DNA from: Patescibacteria group bacterium
GTDB lineage: Bacteria > Patescibacteriota > Saccharimonadia > Saccharimonadales > Saccharimonadaceae
NCBI GenBank assembly: GCA_030916565.1
Contig: JAUPWL010000003.1
Location: forward strand, 1-46,720
Reading direction: 5' to 3'
Length of the DNA stretch: 46,720 nt
Below the pieces are notes generated by a model. That model had not been told where the DNA came from and searched no databases. It saw nothing but the letters and a program-made list of their open reading frames with translations. This document shows, in pieces, positions 33,733-43,617 of this stretch (positions within the stretch are counted from its first letter, which is position 1; every line of letters starts with the position of its first letter). A program made the position numbers and the translations under genes.

Positions 33733-33890
33733 ATATTGTACCTACTAGATTGATGTCGTTTCAGACAACTCGCCTGACACGTAGCGTGCCTACATATAAT
33801 TTGCGTTTCACGCAGCCACCATCGCAAGCTGATGATATCAATCAATCGCTCTATATTGTATACTATTATCTGTAAGGAAGCCAGTCATAA
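33733..33890. other. Intergenic region between tRNA-Leu and sortase
   Basis: No gene seen. Contains TATACT (33859-33864) as likely sortase -10 and a start site for tRNA-Leu on the other strand. Confidence 0.4.
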
Positions 33891-35027
33891 ATGGACCCTC
33901 GGAACAATCGGGCATCAACATCAGACGAATCATCATCGCAACGCGACGCAGCCGCACGGCTTGTCCGCGATCAGTTAGATGCTATCTATAACCAGGATCC
34001 AAAAATCACCACACCGTCTGGCAAAGTCTCTCATTCTGCACGTCCACAACACGTCAAAAGGCCTGAACAGCAGCATACCTCGTCGCAACACACCGCTGCC
34101 GACCCGCACGCAACCGCACAGCACATGAAACAGTACCACAATCAGTGGCAGCAATATTATCAGCGGTATTACGAAAATTACTATGTCGGTCATTTACATA
34201 ACGCCTTAGAAAAAGAAAAAAAGGCACGCCAAACCCCCGAAGAAGCGCATCAAGAAGAAATGGCTGCTATGCGCCAAAAAATCCTCAATAAAGCAAAATC
34301 AAGCGCCAAAAAAGCTCGTAAGAGTCGGCATTTCGTTCCTGTCATGAGTGCAGTTATCGCCGTTGTCGTCGTCGCGTTTTTGCAGTACAACCAAATCATC
34401 ATCGCGAACGTCCAGGCATACGTCAGTCCGGGCGCGATTGATCCGCAAAATATCGTTATCGACCCCAATGCGAGCACTCAGGTTTCATCGGACCCTCGGT
34501 TAATCATTCCAAAAATCAACGTTGATGTACCGGTCATATATAACGTCGGCTACGACCACAACTCTCAAATGGCCGCTATGCAAAAAGGCGTGGCGCATTT
34601 TGCTATTCCGGGTGCCAACAGCGTCCCGGGCCAACTGGGTAACACAGTGTTTTCAGGACATTCCAGTAATGACCTGTTCGACCCAGGCGACTACAAATTC
34701 ATATTCGCTCAATTAGACAAATTACAGCTAGGTGACACCATCTACGTTCACTACAACAGTACTCGTTACACCTACACAGTCACCAAAAAAGAGGTCGTCA
34801 AACCAACCAACGTCAACGCGCTACTGGGCATGGACAACAAACCCAATCTGACACTGATTACCTGCACACCACTCGGCACGGCTACCAACCGATTACTCGT
34901 CAAAGCAGAACAAGTTGCACCAGACCCAACCAAAGCAAAATCCCCAGATGCCATTGCAGCAAACGGTAAAGCAGTCATGGCAGGCAATGGCCCGACTGCA
35001 CTCGAACGTCTATTCGGCGCCCGCTAG
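33891..35027 (+). CDS. Sortase family transpeptidase
   Basis: 378-aa membrane-anchored sortase. A long charged, Gln/His-rich cytoplasmic N-terminus (about 145 residues), one transmembrane helix (FVPVMSAVIAVVVVAFLQY), then the sortase barrel: LIIPKINVDVPVIYNV, GNTVFSGHSS with catalytic His, and LTLITCTPLGTATNRLLV with catalytic Cys and Arg (TCTP...R). Probably attaches surface proteins to the envelope; no LPxTG substrate is visible nearby. AAGGA precedes the ATG. The stop directly abuts the stop of the convergent PEGA gene. Confidence 0.9.
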   Translation: MDPRNNRASTSDESSSQRDAAARLVRDQLDAIYNQDPKITTPSGKVSHSARPQHVKRPEQQHTSSQHTAADPHATAQHMKQYHNQWQQYYQRYYENYYVGHLHNALEKEKKARQTPEEAHQEEMAAMRQKILNKAKSSAKKARKSRHFVPVMSAVIAVVVVAFLQYNQIIIANVQAYVSPGAIDPQNIVIDPNASTQVSSDPRLIIPKINVDVPVIYNVGYDHNSQMAAMQKGVAHFAIPGANSVPGQLGNTVFSGHSSNDLFDPGDYKFIFAQLDKLQLGDTIYVHYNSTRYTYTVTKKEVVKPTNVNALLGMDNKPNLTLITCTPLGTATNRLLVKAEQVAPDPTKAKSPDAIAANGKAVMAGNGPTALERLFGAR

Positions 35028-36485
35028 CTATTCAAGAATCAATTTCGCACGACGTAGTTCAAAACCTTTATCGGTCTTGAGCACACCATAAATATATTTA
35101 CCGTTCGGACTGAGGCTCACGTCTAGGCCTTCGGTAACGGGCATAATATTCTGTTGGTTACCGCCATCAAATTCATAGAATCGTAGCGCCCCACCGTAGT
35201 CTGTCCATAGCATGTACTCATCCAACCATTCCAATTGACGGCCAGCTGCAGGTTGCGACGCCCAGGTTGTCTTGTCGTATTTTTTCAGTTCAATATCGTA
35301 GGTGGCAAAACCATCGGCTAGGTGCGCTACAACAAATCGGCTATTGTGACTCATTTCTACGCTGACAGCGCCCGCAGGAATTGTCTGTTTCGTATATATT
35401 TTTAGATCGGCTTTTTGTGACGGCGTAGGGACGGTGCCTGCCAGGACGGACAGTTGATTACCATGCAAAATCGCGACATATCGACGGTTAAAATACGATC
35501 CCATATCAGCAAACAACGACTGATTATCAGCGGGGTAGGTCGCAATTGTTTGCGGTTCGGCAATATCAATGGCAGCATAGCCAACGGTTCGTTGATTCTT
35601 GTCATTGGCCGCAGTGGCGTACACAATTGTTTTCTCGTCATAGACCGTAAATGATGCAGCCTTTGTAATCAGCGGGCGAGACAACGTCTGATCGTCCAGA
35701 TTCACGCGACGGACAATGTCGTCCGTCTGGACAAAAATTAGTCGATTACCGCCGCCACCAAACAGCACTTTACTCGGCGCAATACCAAATGTCGTACTGA
35801 TATTGATAGATTTTTCGGGTGAGTTGCGCTCCATCCATAACCACTCCGTCTGATTGTCGTTATAGCTATGTCGGATCAGTACTGCGTTCTCGTCACGACT
35901 CCAGCTTTCTGCAATAAACGACTGCGATTTGCCAGCACTTGGCGCAGTATAACTGCCAGCAGGCAATGTCAGATTCGTGTAGCGAACCGTATCGCCCTGG
36001 ATATTCGCCAAAGTAAATGTCGGCTGATCGGCAGCTTCATGCAACAACAAATAGTTTTGTCGTGGTGATGCCAGAGCACCACTAATCGTGACAAATGTTC
36101 GCAAATCCTGTGGCGAAATATCCTTTGGAATCAGACGAGCATAACTTAACCAACCAATCTGGCCAGGATTAATATAGATCGATTTACGCCATTCACGGTA
36201 GCCAGTGCGGTTATATATAGCACTGTGATTACCTGTATCTACGGTCGCTTTGGTATCAGTATTCGAACCAAGCTTTACTTCATCGAGGGTCACAGTCGCA
36301 CCACTTGGAACAGAGGAAAATTGCAATAATCCTCCTTGTTCTAGCTTGCCGTCCTGTTCATTAAAAGAATATCCGAGAACAACGAGCATCAATAGTGCTA
36401 CGATGATCGCAACCGTCAATGTCATAAAGCTATAAACCGCCGTTCGAACGAACGGTTGCCGACGCTTGGAGACTTCGCGCTTCAT
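35028..36485 (-). CDS. Membrane-anchored PEGA-domain protein with beta-propeller-like repeats
   Basis: 485-aa protein: basic cytoplasmic N-terminus, one transmembrane helix (about 16-38), an extracellular PEGA domain (LLQFSSVPSGATVTLDEVKLGSNTDTKATVDTGNH onward), and a C-terminal region of repeated beta-strand segments resembling a WD40/TolB-like propeller (VSLSPNGKYIYGVL). Likely binds or organises surface structures. Minus-strand TATACT (36498-36493) ends 7 nt before the ATG, and the gap itself is GGAGGTT, so either leaderless or Shine-Dalgarno initiation is possible. Confidence 0.7.
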   Translation of the reverse strand: MKREVSKRRQPFVRTAVYSFMTLTVAIIVALLMLVVLGYSFNEQDGKLEQGGLLQFSSVPSGATVTLDEVKLGSNTDTKATVDTGNHSAIYNRTGYREWRKSIYINPGQIGWLSYARLIPKDISPQDLRTFVTISGALASPRQNYLLLHEAADQPTFTLANIQGDTVRYTNLTLPAGSYTAPSAGKSQSFIAESWSRDENAVLIRHSYNDNQTEWLWMERNSPEKSINISTTFGIAPSKVLFGGGGNRLIFVQTDDIVRRVNLDDQTLSRPLITKAASFTVYDEKTIVYATAANDKNQRTVGYAAIDIAEPQTIATYPADNQSLFADMGSYFNRRYVAILHGNQLSVLAGTVPTPSQKADLKIYTKQTIPAGAVSVEMSHNSRFVVAHLADGFATYDIELKKYDKTTWASQPAAGRQLEWLDEYMLWTDYGGALRFYEFDGGNQQNIMPVTEGLDVSLSPNGKYIYGVLKTDKGFELRRAKLILE

Positions 36486-36547
36486 AACCTCCAGTATAGC
36501 AAATATTCGGTAATACTATGCACTGTCGACAATCTATAAAACGCCTA

Positions 36548-36576
36548 TTGCAAAAAAGCTTGTGACTACCTATGAT
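36548..36576 (+). promoter_or_regulatory. Promoter of the DUF4367-like gene
   Basis: TTGCAA (36548-36553), 17-nt spacer, TATGAT (36571-36576). Confidence 0.55.
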
Positions 36577-36604
36577 AATGATACATAACCATAAGGGAAT
36601 AGGG

Positions 36605-37558
36605 ATGACGCGCAACGACTCCATCACGATAAATGGTCAGCAATACAACGCCGTGACCGGCTTGCCTGTAAAAGAAGGGCATTCTTCATCGACACACAAC
36701 ACCGATGCAACTGAACGCCGACACCATACTCCCGCAACAAATCTTCATTCGACAGCACAACGTTCTGTGACGCTCCATCGAAAATCATTAAAAAAACCAA
36801 CGCATCGTATTGTTGGTCACGCGCCACATTCACGCACTATATCCGACATCCATCCCGGCGTTCGTCGTTTTGCACCGCATCCTGTTGATGCCGTCAAACC
36901 AAAGCCAGCACCTGTTGTCGAGACTGCGCCTGTAGTGCGCACACACCCTATGGTCGCCCGTGCACACGAGCGATCTGCCGCAAAAGCCCGAACGCTCAGC
37001 GCGCACATTCCGTCAGCCAGCGAACGCAAAGAAGAAGCCGTCGCGCATGCTGTCGCAAATACGCACAAACAAAAACCTCTGCGCAGCCGCATTCAACCTC
37101 GTCAACGCGTCACCGCAATCCTCAGCGCCACTTTTGCACTTGTTCTGCTCGGTGGTTATTTCACGTATCTTAATATGCCATCACTTTCTGTCCGTGTAGC
37201 GGCAGCCCAGGCAGGCATTGATGCAGGTTACCCGAACTATCGCCCTGACGGCTATAGCTTAACCGGCCCTGTCACATATGCAGATAGCCGTGTCAGCATG
37301 CTGTTCAAATCCAACAGCGGTACGCAAAACTTCACTATCAACCAGACAAAAAGTAGCTGGAACAACGAAGCAGTTCTCGACAATTATGTAACACCTCGCG
37401 CAGGCAGTAACTACATTCCGTATAGCGAACGCGGTCTGACCATTTATACCTTTGATGACAACGCCGCATGGGTCAACGGTGGCATCCTTTATACCATCGA
37501 AGGCAATGCGCCACTATCGAGCGAACAGATACGACGAATCGCTACCAGTTTGTTATAA
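36605..37558 (+). CDS. Membrane protein with DUF4367-like C-terminal domain
   Basis: 317-aa protein: a long basic, His/Thr/Pro-rich cytoplasmic N-terminus, one transmembrane helix near residues 165-185 (VTAILSATFALVLLGGYFTY), and an extracellular domain (GYPNYRPDGYSLTGPVTYADSRVSMLFKS... ending YTIEGNAPLSSEQIRRIATSLL) that resembles DUF4367 domains. Function unknown, envelope-associated. ATG 36605 is chosen because AAGGG lies about 7 nt upstream. The stop codon overlaps the -10 of the next gene. Confidence 0.65.
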   Translation: MTRNDSITINGQQYNAVTGLPVKEGHSSSTHNTDATERRHHTPATNLHSTAQRSVTLHRKSLKKPTHRIVGHAPHSRTISDIHPGVRRFAPHPVDAVKPKPAPVVETAPVVRTHPMVARAHERSAAKARTLSAHIPSASERKEEAVAHAVANTHKQKPLRSRIQPRQRVTAILSATFALVLLGGYFTYLNMPSLSVRVAAAQAGIDAGYPNYRPDGYSLTGPVTYADSRVSMLFKSNSGTQNFTINQTKSSWNNEAVLDNYVTPRAGSNYIPYSERGLTIYTFDDNAAWVNGGILYTIEGNAPLSSEQIRRIATSLL

Positions 37559-37568
37559 TTAAGGTTGC

Positions 37569-39098
37569 ATGAAAAATCTCTTTGTACGCCATCGCGAATC
37601 GCGTTACTTGCCTTTACTTGACTGGGCAGCTCTATTGGGTAGTATCGTACTATTCACCGCATTGTCACTACCGACGCTGCTCAACGCCAGTGCCTATTTC
37701 GACGAAGGCTACAGTGCGTATTTAGCCCAGTTCAACCCACTGACTATTGCCGCCTATACTGCACTTGATGTTCATCCTCCGCTGTATTACACGCTCCTGC
37801 ATTTTTGGCAGGGTATTGTTGGCCTGGACATCACCAAACTCCGCCTTCTCAGCGTCATATTCGCCTGGATCGCCATCTTTTTCGGTTGGTTGATCGCGCG
37901 TCGATGGTTCGGCAGACCAGCAACATGGATGACACCCCTCCTCATGGCGCTATCGCCATTATTCATCCGTTATGGTGGCGTTATGCGCATGTATACACTG
38001 GCGCTTGCAATCGCGTTTGCAGGTACCTATGTTCTGCTGCGCGCAGTGAATAGCAAAGGACGCAAATGGTGGGCAGCGTACGCCGTGTTGGTTGCCGCTG
38101 GCATGTGGACGAACTATTTTATGGCGCTCGTATGGATAACACACCTCGTATGGCTCCTATATATTTACCGCAAACAAACCACCATCATGCAATCATGGCG
38201 GCGGTCATTCCTCTGGGCGCTCGTCCTCTATATCGTCTGGCTACCGATGCTGCTATTCCGCTATGGCGAAATTCAATTGTCGGGATTCTGGATTAAACCA
38301 CTCTCCCTTGAAACGCTCGTTTCAACAATCACACAAAGTATCGTATTCCAAAGTGCAGCCGAAACGAAAACCTGGGTCGCAATCGGCGTCATCGTGTTTG
38401 TTGTTGCAATCGTGTTAACCGGACGCCAAGTCTACAAACAACTCGACAAAGACAAAAAGCCCGTATTTCAACTCGTCATGGCCATGTCGTCACTACCAGT
38501 TATTTTATTGACCCTTGGTTCGTTACCACCGCTACGATCATCATACGTGTATCGTTATGTTCTCGTCGCCTCAACATCTGCCGCCGTTTTGACAGCCATC
38601 GTCATTGCATATGCAAAATTCAAACAGAACGACACATTGCTACGAACAGGACTCTATGCGCTCACAATTCTATTGCTCGGCTATGGCGCCGCAAATGTCA
38701 TGATATCAGGCAATCGAAACCTCGATACCAACAGCCAGAATATGCTATCTGGCGTCATGTACGACGTCCATCGTTCGGGGCACAAAGCGCCCGTTATTGT
38801 CCGATCACCATATACATATTACGTCGCTCGCATGTACACATCACCTGACTATAATGTGTATTTCGTTTATAGTAGTAGTTTAGAGAAGGTTGGTTCGACA
38901 AAACCACTCTATGACCACCCAGAAACAAGCATCGTCAATTTTGATGGCCTGAACAAAGTTTGGATCGTTGGCGAAGATGCTCGCTCGGTCGCGGCGCCAC
39001 AGGGCAACTGGGTCAAAAAAGATTATTACAATCACTACGACAATGAAACGAATAAACTAGTCGCCGCTGGCGCCTACTACGAAAGGACAACAAAATAG
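37569..39098 (+). CDS. GT-C membrane glycosyltransferase (PMT/ArnT-like)
   Basis: 509-aa polytopic protein with about ten transmembrane helices. The first periplasmic loop has YFDEGYSAYL (acidic DE motif) and DVHPPLYY (DxHPP-type motif), hallmarks of PMT_2/ArnT-type glycosyltransferases that use lipid-linked sugars. The C-terminal soluble domain is unfamiliar. TATAAT (37554-37559) ends 9 nt before the ATG and overlaps the upstream stop; AAGG in between may also serve as Shine-Dalgarno. Its stop directly abuts the gltX start. Confidence 0.85.
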   Translation: MKNLFVRHRESRYLPLLDWAALLGSIVLFTALSLPTLLNASAYFDEGYSAYLAQFNPLTIAAYTALDVHPPLYYTLLHFWQGIVGLDITKLRLLSVIFAWIAIFFGWLIARRWFGRPATWMTPLLMALSPLFIRYGGVMRMYTLALAIAFAGTYVLLRAVNSKGRKWWAAYAVLVAAGMWTNYFMALVWITHLVWLLYIYRKQTTIMQSWRRSFLWALVLYIVWLPMLLFRYGEIQLSGFWIKPLSLETLVSTITQSIVFQSAAETKTWVAIGVIVFVVAIVLTGRQVYKQLDKDKKPVFQLVMAMSSLPVILLTLGSLPPLRSSYVYRYVLVASTSAAVLTAIVIAYAKFKQNDTLLRTGLYALTILLLGYGAANVMISGNRNLDTNSQNMLSGVMYDVHRSGHKAPVIVRSPYTYYVARMYTSPDYNVYFVYSSSLEKVGSTKPLYDHPETSIVNFDGLNKVWIVGEDARSVAAPQGNWVKKDYYNHYDNETNKLVAAGAYYERTTK

Positions 39099-40520
39099 AT
39101 GGTGAGGACACGATTTGCGCCCAGCCCGACAGGATTCATGCATGTTGGCAACCTCCGCACAGGATTGTTCGCATGGTTAACCGCGCGACACGCAGGCGGT
39201 GATTTTATTCTGCGCCTCGAAGACACCGATAAAAACCGCGAAGTCGAAGGGTCAGCCGATCATATCCTTGAATGTCTGAACATGCTGGGACTAGAACGTG
39301 ACGAAGGTATCGATGTCGGCGGACCATACGCGCCATACATGCAAAGCGAACGACTCGCTATTTATCGCGAATGGGCGCAGCGGCTGATTGATACGGGCAG
39401 GGCATATGCCGATCCGTATACGGCAGAGCAAGTGCAACAATTCCGCGAACAAGCACAGGCCGAAAAACGTCCGTTCCTATATCGCAACCATCGCCCCGAA
39501 AACCCTCCTACATGGGACGGCACGACGCCACTACGATTCAAATCCGAACCAAAATCATATGAGTGGCATGATGAAGTCATGGGTGATTTGCATGCAGGCG
39601 CCGAAGTTGTTGACGATTTCATTCTGATCAAATCAGACGGTTACCCAACCTACAACTTTGCGCACATCGTTGATGATGCGGCAATGCAAGTCACGCATGT
39701 CATCCGTGGCCAAGAGTTCATTTCAAGCATGCCAAACTATCTCAATCTCTACGAAGCACTCGGCCTCGAACTCCCGATATTTGCCACCATGCCACATATT
39801 CTTAACGAAAACGGCAACAAAAAACTTGGCAAACGTGACGGCGCCAAAGACGTCCTCGAATATGTCCGCGAAGGCTATCTGCCAGAAACATTGCTTAGTT
39901 TCATCGCCACACTCGGATGGAACGATGGCACTGAACAAGAACTGTTTACGCGCCAAGAATTGATCGAAAAATTCACGCTCGACCGTGTCCAACACAGTGG
40001 CGCACGTTTCGACGAAAAACGTCTGCTCTGGATGAACGGGCAGTTCATTCGCCAGCTATCACTTGATGATCTATGGAACCGCGTTGTCGACTTTTGGCCA
40101 GAAGGTGCAGAGAATTCCAATGACGATTATCGTCGCCAAGTCCTCGCACTTGCCCAAGACCGTCTAAAAACATTGCACGACCTACCAACATTGACCAGCT
40201 ATTTCTTTGCCGAACCAACACCAGATTGGTCAATGATTGATGACAATAAACAACTCAGCAAGATAGATAGGGGACGCCTCGTTGAATTACTTGGTGCGAC
40301 AAAAAGTGCTCTTGAATCATCTGATTTTTCTGCCGATGCACTGCAACAAACACTCAACAATCTCCTTGAACAAACAGGGGAAAAACCTGGCACACTATTC
40401 AGCCTGATTCGTTTTGCAATCACATGGGCACCGTTCAGTCCGGCATTGCCAGAAACCATGGAAGTTCTCGGTCGCGACCGCACATTACAGCGTCTGCAAT
40501 CTGCAATCGACGCCGCGTAA
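39099..40520 (+). CDS. gltX: Glutamyl-tRNA synthetase
   Basis: 473-aa class I aminoacyl-tRNA synthetase that charges tRNA-Glu (or tRNA-Gln in indirect systems). HIGH-like motif in FAPSPTGFMHVGNLRTGLF, LRLEDTD, PTYNFAHIVDDAAMQVTHVIRGQE, and the KMSKS-like KKLGKRDGAKDVLEY. C-terminal anticodon-binding helices present. Usual length. ATG directly follows the upstream TAG, so translation is probably coupled. A tRNA-Glu gene lies 3.3 kb downstream. Confidence 0.96.
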   Translation: MVRTRFAPSPTGFMHVGNLRTGLFAWLTARHAGGDFILRLEDTDKNREVEGSADHILECLNMLGLERDEGIDVGGPYAPYMQSERLAIYREWAQRLIDTGRAYADPYTAEQVQQFREQAQAEKRPFLYRNHRPENPPTWDGTTPLRFKSEPKSYEWHDEVMGDLHAGAEVVDDFILIKSDGYPTYNFAHIVDDAAMQVTHVIRGQEFISSMPNYLNLYEALGLELPIFATMPHILNENGNKKLGKRDGAKDVLEYVREGYLPETLLSFIATLGWNDGTEQELFTRQELIEKFTLDRVQHSGARFDEKRLLWMNGQFIRQLSLDDLWNRVVDFWPEGAENSNDDYRRQVLALAQDRLKTLHDLPTLTSYFFAEPTPDWSMIDDNKQLSKIDRGRLVELLGATKSALESSDFSADALQQTLNNLLEQTGEKPGTLFSLIRFAITWAPFSPALPETMEVLGRDRTLQRLQSAIDAA

Positions 40521-40570
40521 AAAATCGCTCTATAGTATCTGCACGTCATCTGTTACAATATGCTTAAGCT

Positions 40571-41671
40571 ATGCGAGCAATACGAAGGAATTTTTTGGGC
40601 CGTATTACTACGTGGATGCATGCGCATCATACTACCACTCTTATCATTGCTGGAATTGGCATCATTGCCGCCACGTCTGCCGTCGCAGCAGTATTGGCCT
40701 ATCAACGCCCAGAACGCACGCTGAACGTACCTGTCATCTTGCACAAACCAAAAGCAACACCGGCGCCACAGATATTCTATTCGCCCTTGACCGGTGTTGT
40801 CGTCCCAGACCAAGCCTCAACCCAACAGGCCGTCACAGGTATTATGATCGAGAACAGTCCTGACGCTCGACCACAATCCGGCCTCAAATCTGCCGGTGTT
40901 GTATTCGAAGCCATCGCCGAAGGTGGTATCACACGTTTCCTCGCGCTCTATCAGGAATCAAAACCTGCTCTCGTCGGACCTGTCCGCAGTGTCCGATTGT
41001 ATTATGTTGATTGGCTGGCACCGTTCCAGGCCTCGGTTGCGCATGTTGGCGGCAGCAAATTTGCGCTCGATGAAGTCCGTAACGGTTCGTATCGCGACCT
41101 TGATCAGTTCTTTAACGGGGCTAGCTACTGGCGCGCGACCGACCGCTACGCACCACACAATGTCTATACGAATTTCCAGCGACTCGACGCACTGAACACC
41201 AAAAAAGGCTACGCAACATCAGTCTTTACCGCATGGCCACGCACCGACGGCAAACCTGCCAAAACAGTGACCGCCGGCACTATCAATGTCCATATCAGCG
41301 GCGCACTTTATGACAGTAGCTACGTTTACGATCCAGTCGCGAACAATTACATCCGATCCGAGAGCGGCAAACCGCATCTCGACCGCGAAGGCGGCAACAT
41401 CACACCATCCGTTGTCATCGTCATGGATACTGTAGAATCACGTATCTTCGAAGACGGCTGGCGCGAACAAATTACCACCATTGGCAGTGGCAAAGCGCAT
41501 ATTTTCCAAAATGGCATCGTCACTGAGGCCACGTGGACCAAGAGCGATCGCGGCAGTCAAATCAAATTCACCGATACTACCGGCAAAGAAATTGCATTGA
41601 ACCGCGGTCAAACATGGATTACTGCCGTACCGGCCAACCAGGGCGGCAAAGTCACATGGAGAGTCAAATAA
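40571..41671 (+). CDS. DUF3048 (YerB-like) membrane-anchored protein
   Basis: 366-aa protein with an N-terminal transmembrane helix (TTLIIAGIGIIAATSAVAAVLA) and an extracellular DUF3048 domain: MIENSPDARPQSGLKSAGVVFEAIAEGGITRFLALYQ, VGPVRSVRLYYVDW, HVGGSKFAL. YerB-type proteins are surface lipoproteins of unknown function; there is no lipobox here. TACAAT (40554-40559) ends 11 nt before the ATG. Stop overlaps the histidine kinase start (TAATG), linking it to a signalling unit. Confidence 0.85.
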   Translation: MRAIRRNFLGRITTWMHAHHTTTLIIAGIGIIAATSAVAAVLAYQRPERTLNVPVILHKPKATPAPQIFYSPLTGVVVPDQASTQQAVTGIMIENSPDARPQSGLKSAGVVFEAIAEGGITRFLALYQESKPALVGPVRSVRLYYVDWLAPFQASVAHVGGSKFALDEVRNGSYRDLDQFFNGASYWRATDRYAPHNVYTNFQRLDALNTKKGYATSVFTAWPRTDGKPAKTVTAGTINVHISGALYDSSYVYDPVANNYIRSESGKPHLDREGGNITPSVVIVMDTVESRIFEDGWREQITTIGSGKAHIFQNGIVTEATWTKSDRGSQIKFTDTTGKEIALNRGQTWITAVPANQGGKVTWRVK

Positions 41672-43203
41672 TGGCCGAACCTTTCAACAAACCACTCATG
41701 CGCGATTATTGGGCAAAATATCGCTGGCGTACATACGTCATCATTACCACCGCCCAAGCTGCAACAATGTTCGTCATCATTGGGGTCATGGAACTCTTCG
41801 GCATCGTACATGTCGGTTGGATCGGCCTCCTCATTGCAACACTCCTCGCATCACTTGCGCTCAATCTTGTCACCGTCACGTTGGTGCATATCATTGGCCG
41901 TCCGTTTCGCGATCTGGTCCAGGCAATCGTGTTGGTTGCCGGAGAACCAACGTCTGCATCGCCGCCCAACCCAAATCACTACGAGTACGATAACGACGGG
42001 TTCAAAGAAATCCTGCAGACTGTTTATGAACTAGCGGCAAGGGAGACCAAAATTGAACAGCCGCCAGCACCAACACTCGATGCGACGGTACAGGCTGGCC
42101 TGGCCAACATGAACACAGGAATCGTCTTTATGGACGGTGACATGAATATCACGTACTACAACGAAGCCGCCCCCGTTCAACCCGATACCGACGGCAAACC
42201 AGCCCTTGCCGTGTACTTTCCAGAAGACGACACCCTCGAAAAGTGGCTAACCAAAACTGTTCAAAATAAATTGACTGCCGACCACCAGTGGACGCGCGTT
42301 GCCGATCGATTGCCGGGCGAAAAAGACCGACGCATTTTTGATATCGCCGCCAGTTATAGCAAAAAGAGTAGTGCCGAAACAGTTATCGTGTTCCTCAATC
42401 GTACGCATGACTACATGCCCGAAGAAGACGACCTAGACTTCATCTCATTTGCCGCACACGAACTTCGTGGCCCGATTACTGTCATCCGCGGTTACCTAGA
42501 TGTCCTTGCCGATGAACTCCAGCCAGTGCTTCATAACGACCAGTCCGAATTGATGGAACGGTTGATTGTCGCGTCGAACCGATTAAATAGCTATATCAAT
42601 AACATCCTCAATGCAGCACGCTACGACCGTCGCCACCTCAAACTACATTTGTCCGAAGAGAACGTGCAACAAATATATGACCAGATTGCCGATGACATGC
42701 AGATGCGCGCCAGTACTCAGAACCGTGTCCTCGTGACCGACATACCTCCAACGCTGCCAACTGTCGCTGCCGACGCCAATAGTATCGGCGAGGTCATTGG
42801 TAACCTCATCGATAACGCAATCAAATACAGCAATGAGGGTGGGTTAATCCATGTCGTCGCACGACCAACGCCAGGATTCGTTGAAGTGTCGGTAACTGAC
42901 CGCGGTATTGGTATGCCCAATAACGTTATTGCCAACCTGTTTCATAAATTTTATCGATCGCACCGCAGCCGCGAAACAGTGGCAGGTACTGGCATTGGCC
43001 TCTATATATGCAAGGCAATCGTATCGTCGCACGGTGGGTCAATCACGGCGCGCAGTGTCGAAAACGAAGGGTCAACGTTCAGTTTCACGATTCCCATCTA
43101 TGACACCGTCGCCGACAAAATCAAAGCAGGGAATAACAGTAATCTCGCCCTCATCGAGCACGGTAGCGGCTGGATCAAAAATCACTCTATGTATAGGGGA
43201 TAG
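41671..43203 (+). CDS. Membrane sensor histidine kinase
   Basis: 510-aa kinase: two N-terminal transmembrane helices (about 21-70), a PAS-like middle domain (LANMNTGIVFMDGDMNITYYNEAA), H box FISFAAHELRGPITVIRGYLDVL (phospho-acceptor His), N box NLIDNAIKYS, G1 VTDRGIGM, F box FHKFYRS, G2 GTGIGLYICKAIVSSHGG. Complete HWE-unlike, classical HisKA/HATPase architecture. Start set by the TAATG overlap with the DUF3048 gene, which may be its co-sensor. The likely partner is the receiver protein 42 nt downstream. Confidence 0.92.
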   Translation: MAEPFNKPLMRDYWAKYRWRTYVIITTAQAATMFVIIGVMELFGIVHVGWIGLLIATLLASLALNLVTVTLVHIIGRPFRDLVQAIVLVAGEPTSASPPNPNHYEYDNDGFKEILQTVYELAARETKIEQPPAPTLDATVQAGLANMNTGIVFMDGDMNITYYNEAAPVQPDTDGKPALAVYFPEDDTLEKWLTKTVQNKLTADHQWTRVADRLPGEKDRRIFDIAASYSKKSSAETVIVFLNRTHDYMPEEDDLDFISFAAHELRGPITVIRGYLDVLADELQPVLHNDQSELMERLIVASNRLNSYINNILNAARYDRRHLKLHLSEENVQQIYDQIADDMQMRASTQNRVLVTDIPPTLPTVAADANSIGEVIGNLIDNAIKYSNEGGLIHVVARPTPGFVEVSVTDRGIGMPNNVIANLFHKFYRSHRSRETVAGTGIGLYICKAIVSSHGGSITARSVENEGSTFSFTIPIYDTVADKIKAGNNSNLALIEHGSGWIKNHSMYRG

Positions 43204-43245
43204 CAACTGGTCAAAATGCTTATTTTGTATTAATATAGTAATACT

Positions 43246-43617
43246 ATGCCGATTAAAACTATTCTTGTTATCGAAGACGACCGATTCATCGGTGAAATGT
43301 ATGTCCGCAGCCTGAAAAAAGCTGGTTATGAAGTCGACTGGATGGTCGGCGGTAACGACGGCCTGATTGCAGCCCGCAATAAAAAATACGATCTGATACT
43401 ACTCGATATCATGTTGCCAGAACGACGCGGCAGCGAAATCATGGATGCGCTTCGCGGCGACAAAGACCTTATTCCTGGCACCAAGGTCATCATTATTACG
43501 AATTTCGAACAAGACGAAGAATCACGCATGGCAATGGAAAGCGGCGCTGATGCGTATTTGATCAAAGCAGAAATCACACCCAAAAAACTGCTTGATGTCA
43601 TTGCCAACCTTGGTTAG
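43246..43617 (+). CDS. Single-domain response regulator (receiver only)
   Basis: 123-aa CheY-like receiver: acidic pair VIEDDRF, phospho-acceptor Asp in LILLDIMLPE, switch Thr in IIITNFE and conserved Lys in AYLIKAEITP. No output domain, so signalling is by protein contact. TATAGT (43234-43239) ends 6 nt before the ATG with no Shine-Dalgarno. Confidence 0.9.
   Translation: MPIKTILVIEDDRFIGEMYVRSLKKAGYEVDWMVGGNDGLIAARNKKYDLILLDIMLPERRGSEIMDALRGDKDLIPGTKVIIITNFEQDEESRMAMESGADAYLIKAEITPKKLLDVIANLG

Noticed and set aside
41533-41670. N-terminal extension of the histidine kinase
   Set aside because: It lies wholly inside the DUF3048 gene in another frame; the TAATG start fits better.
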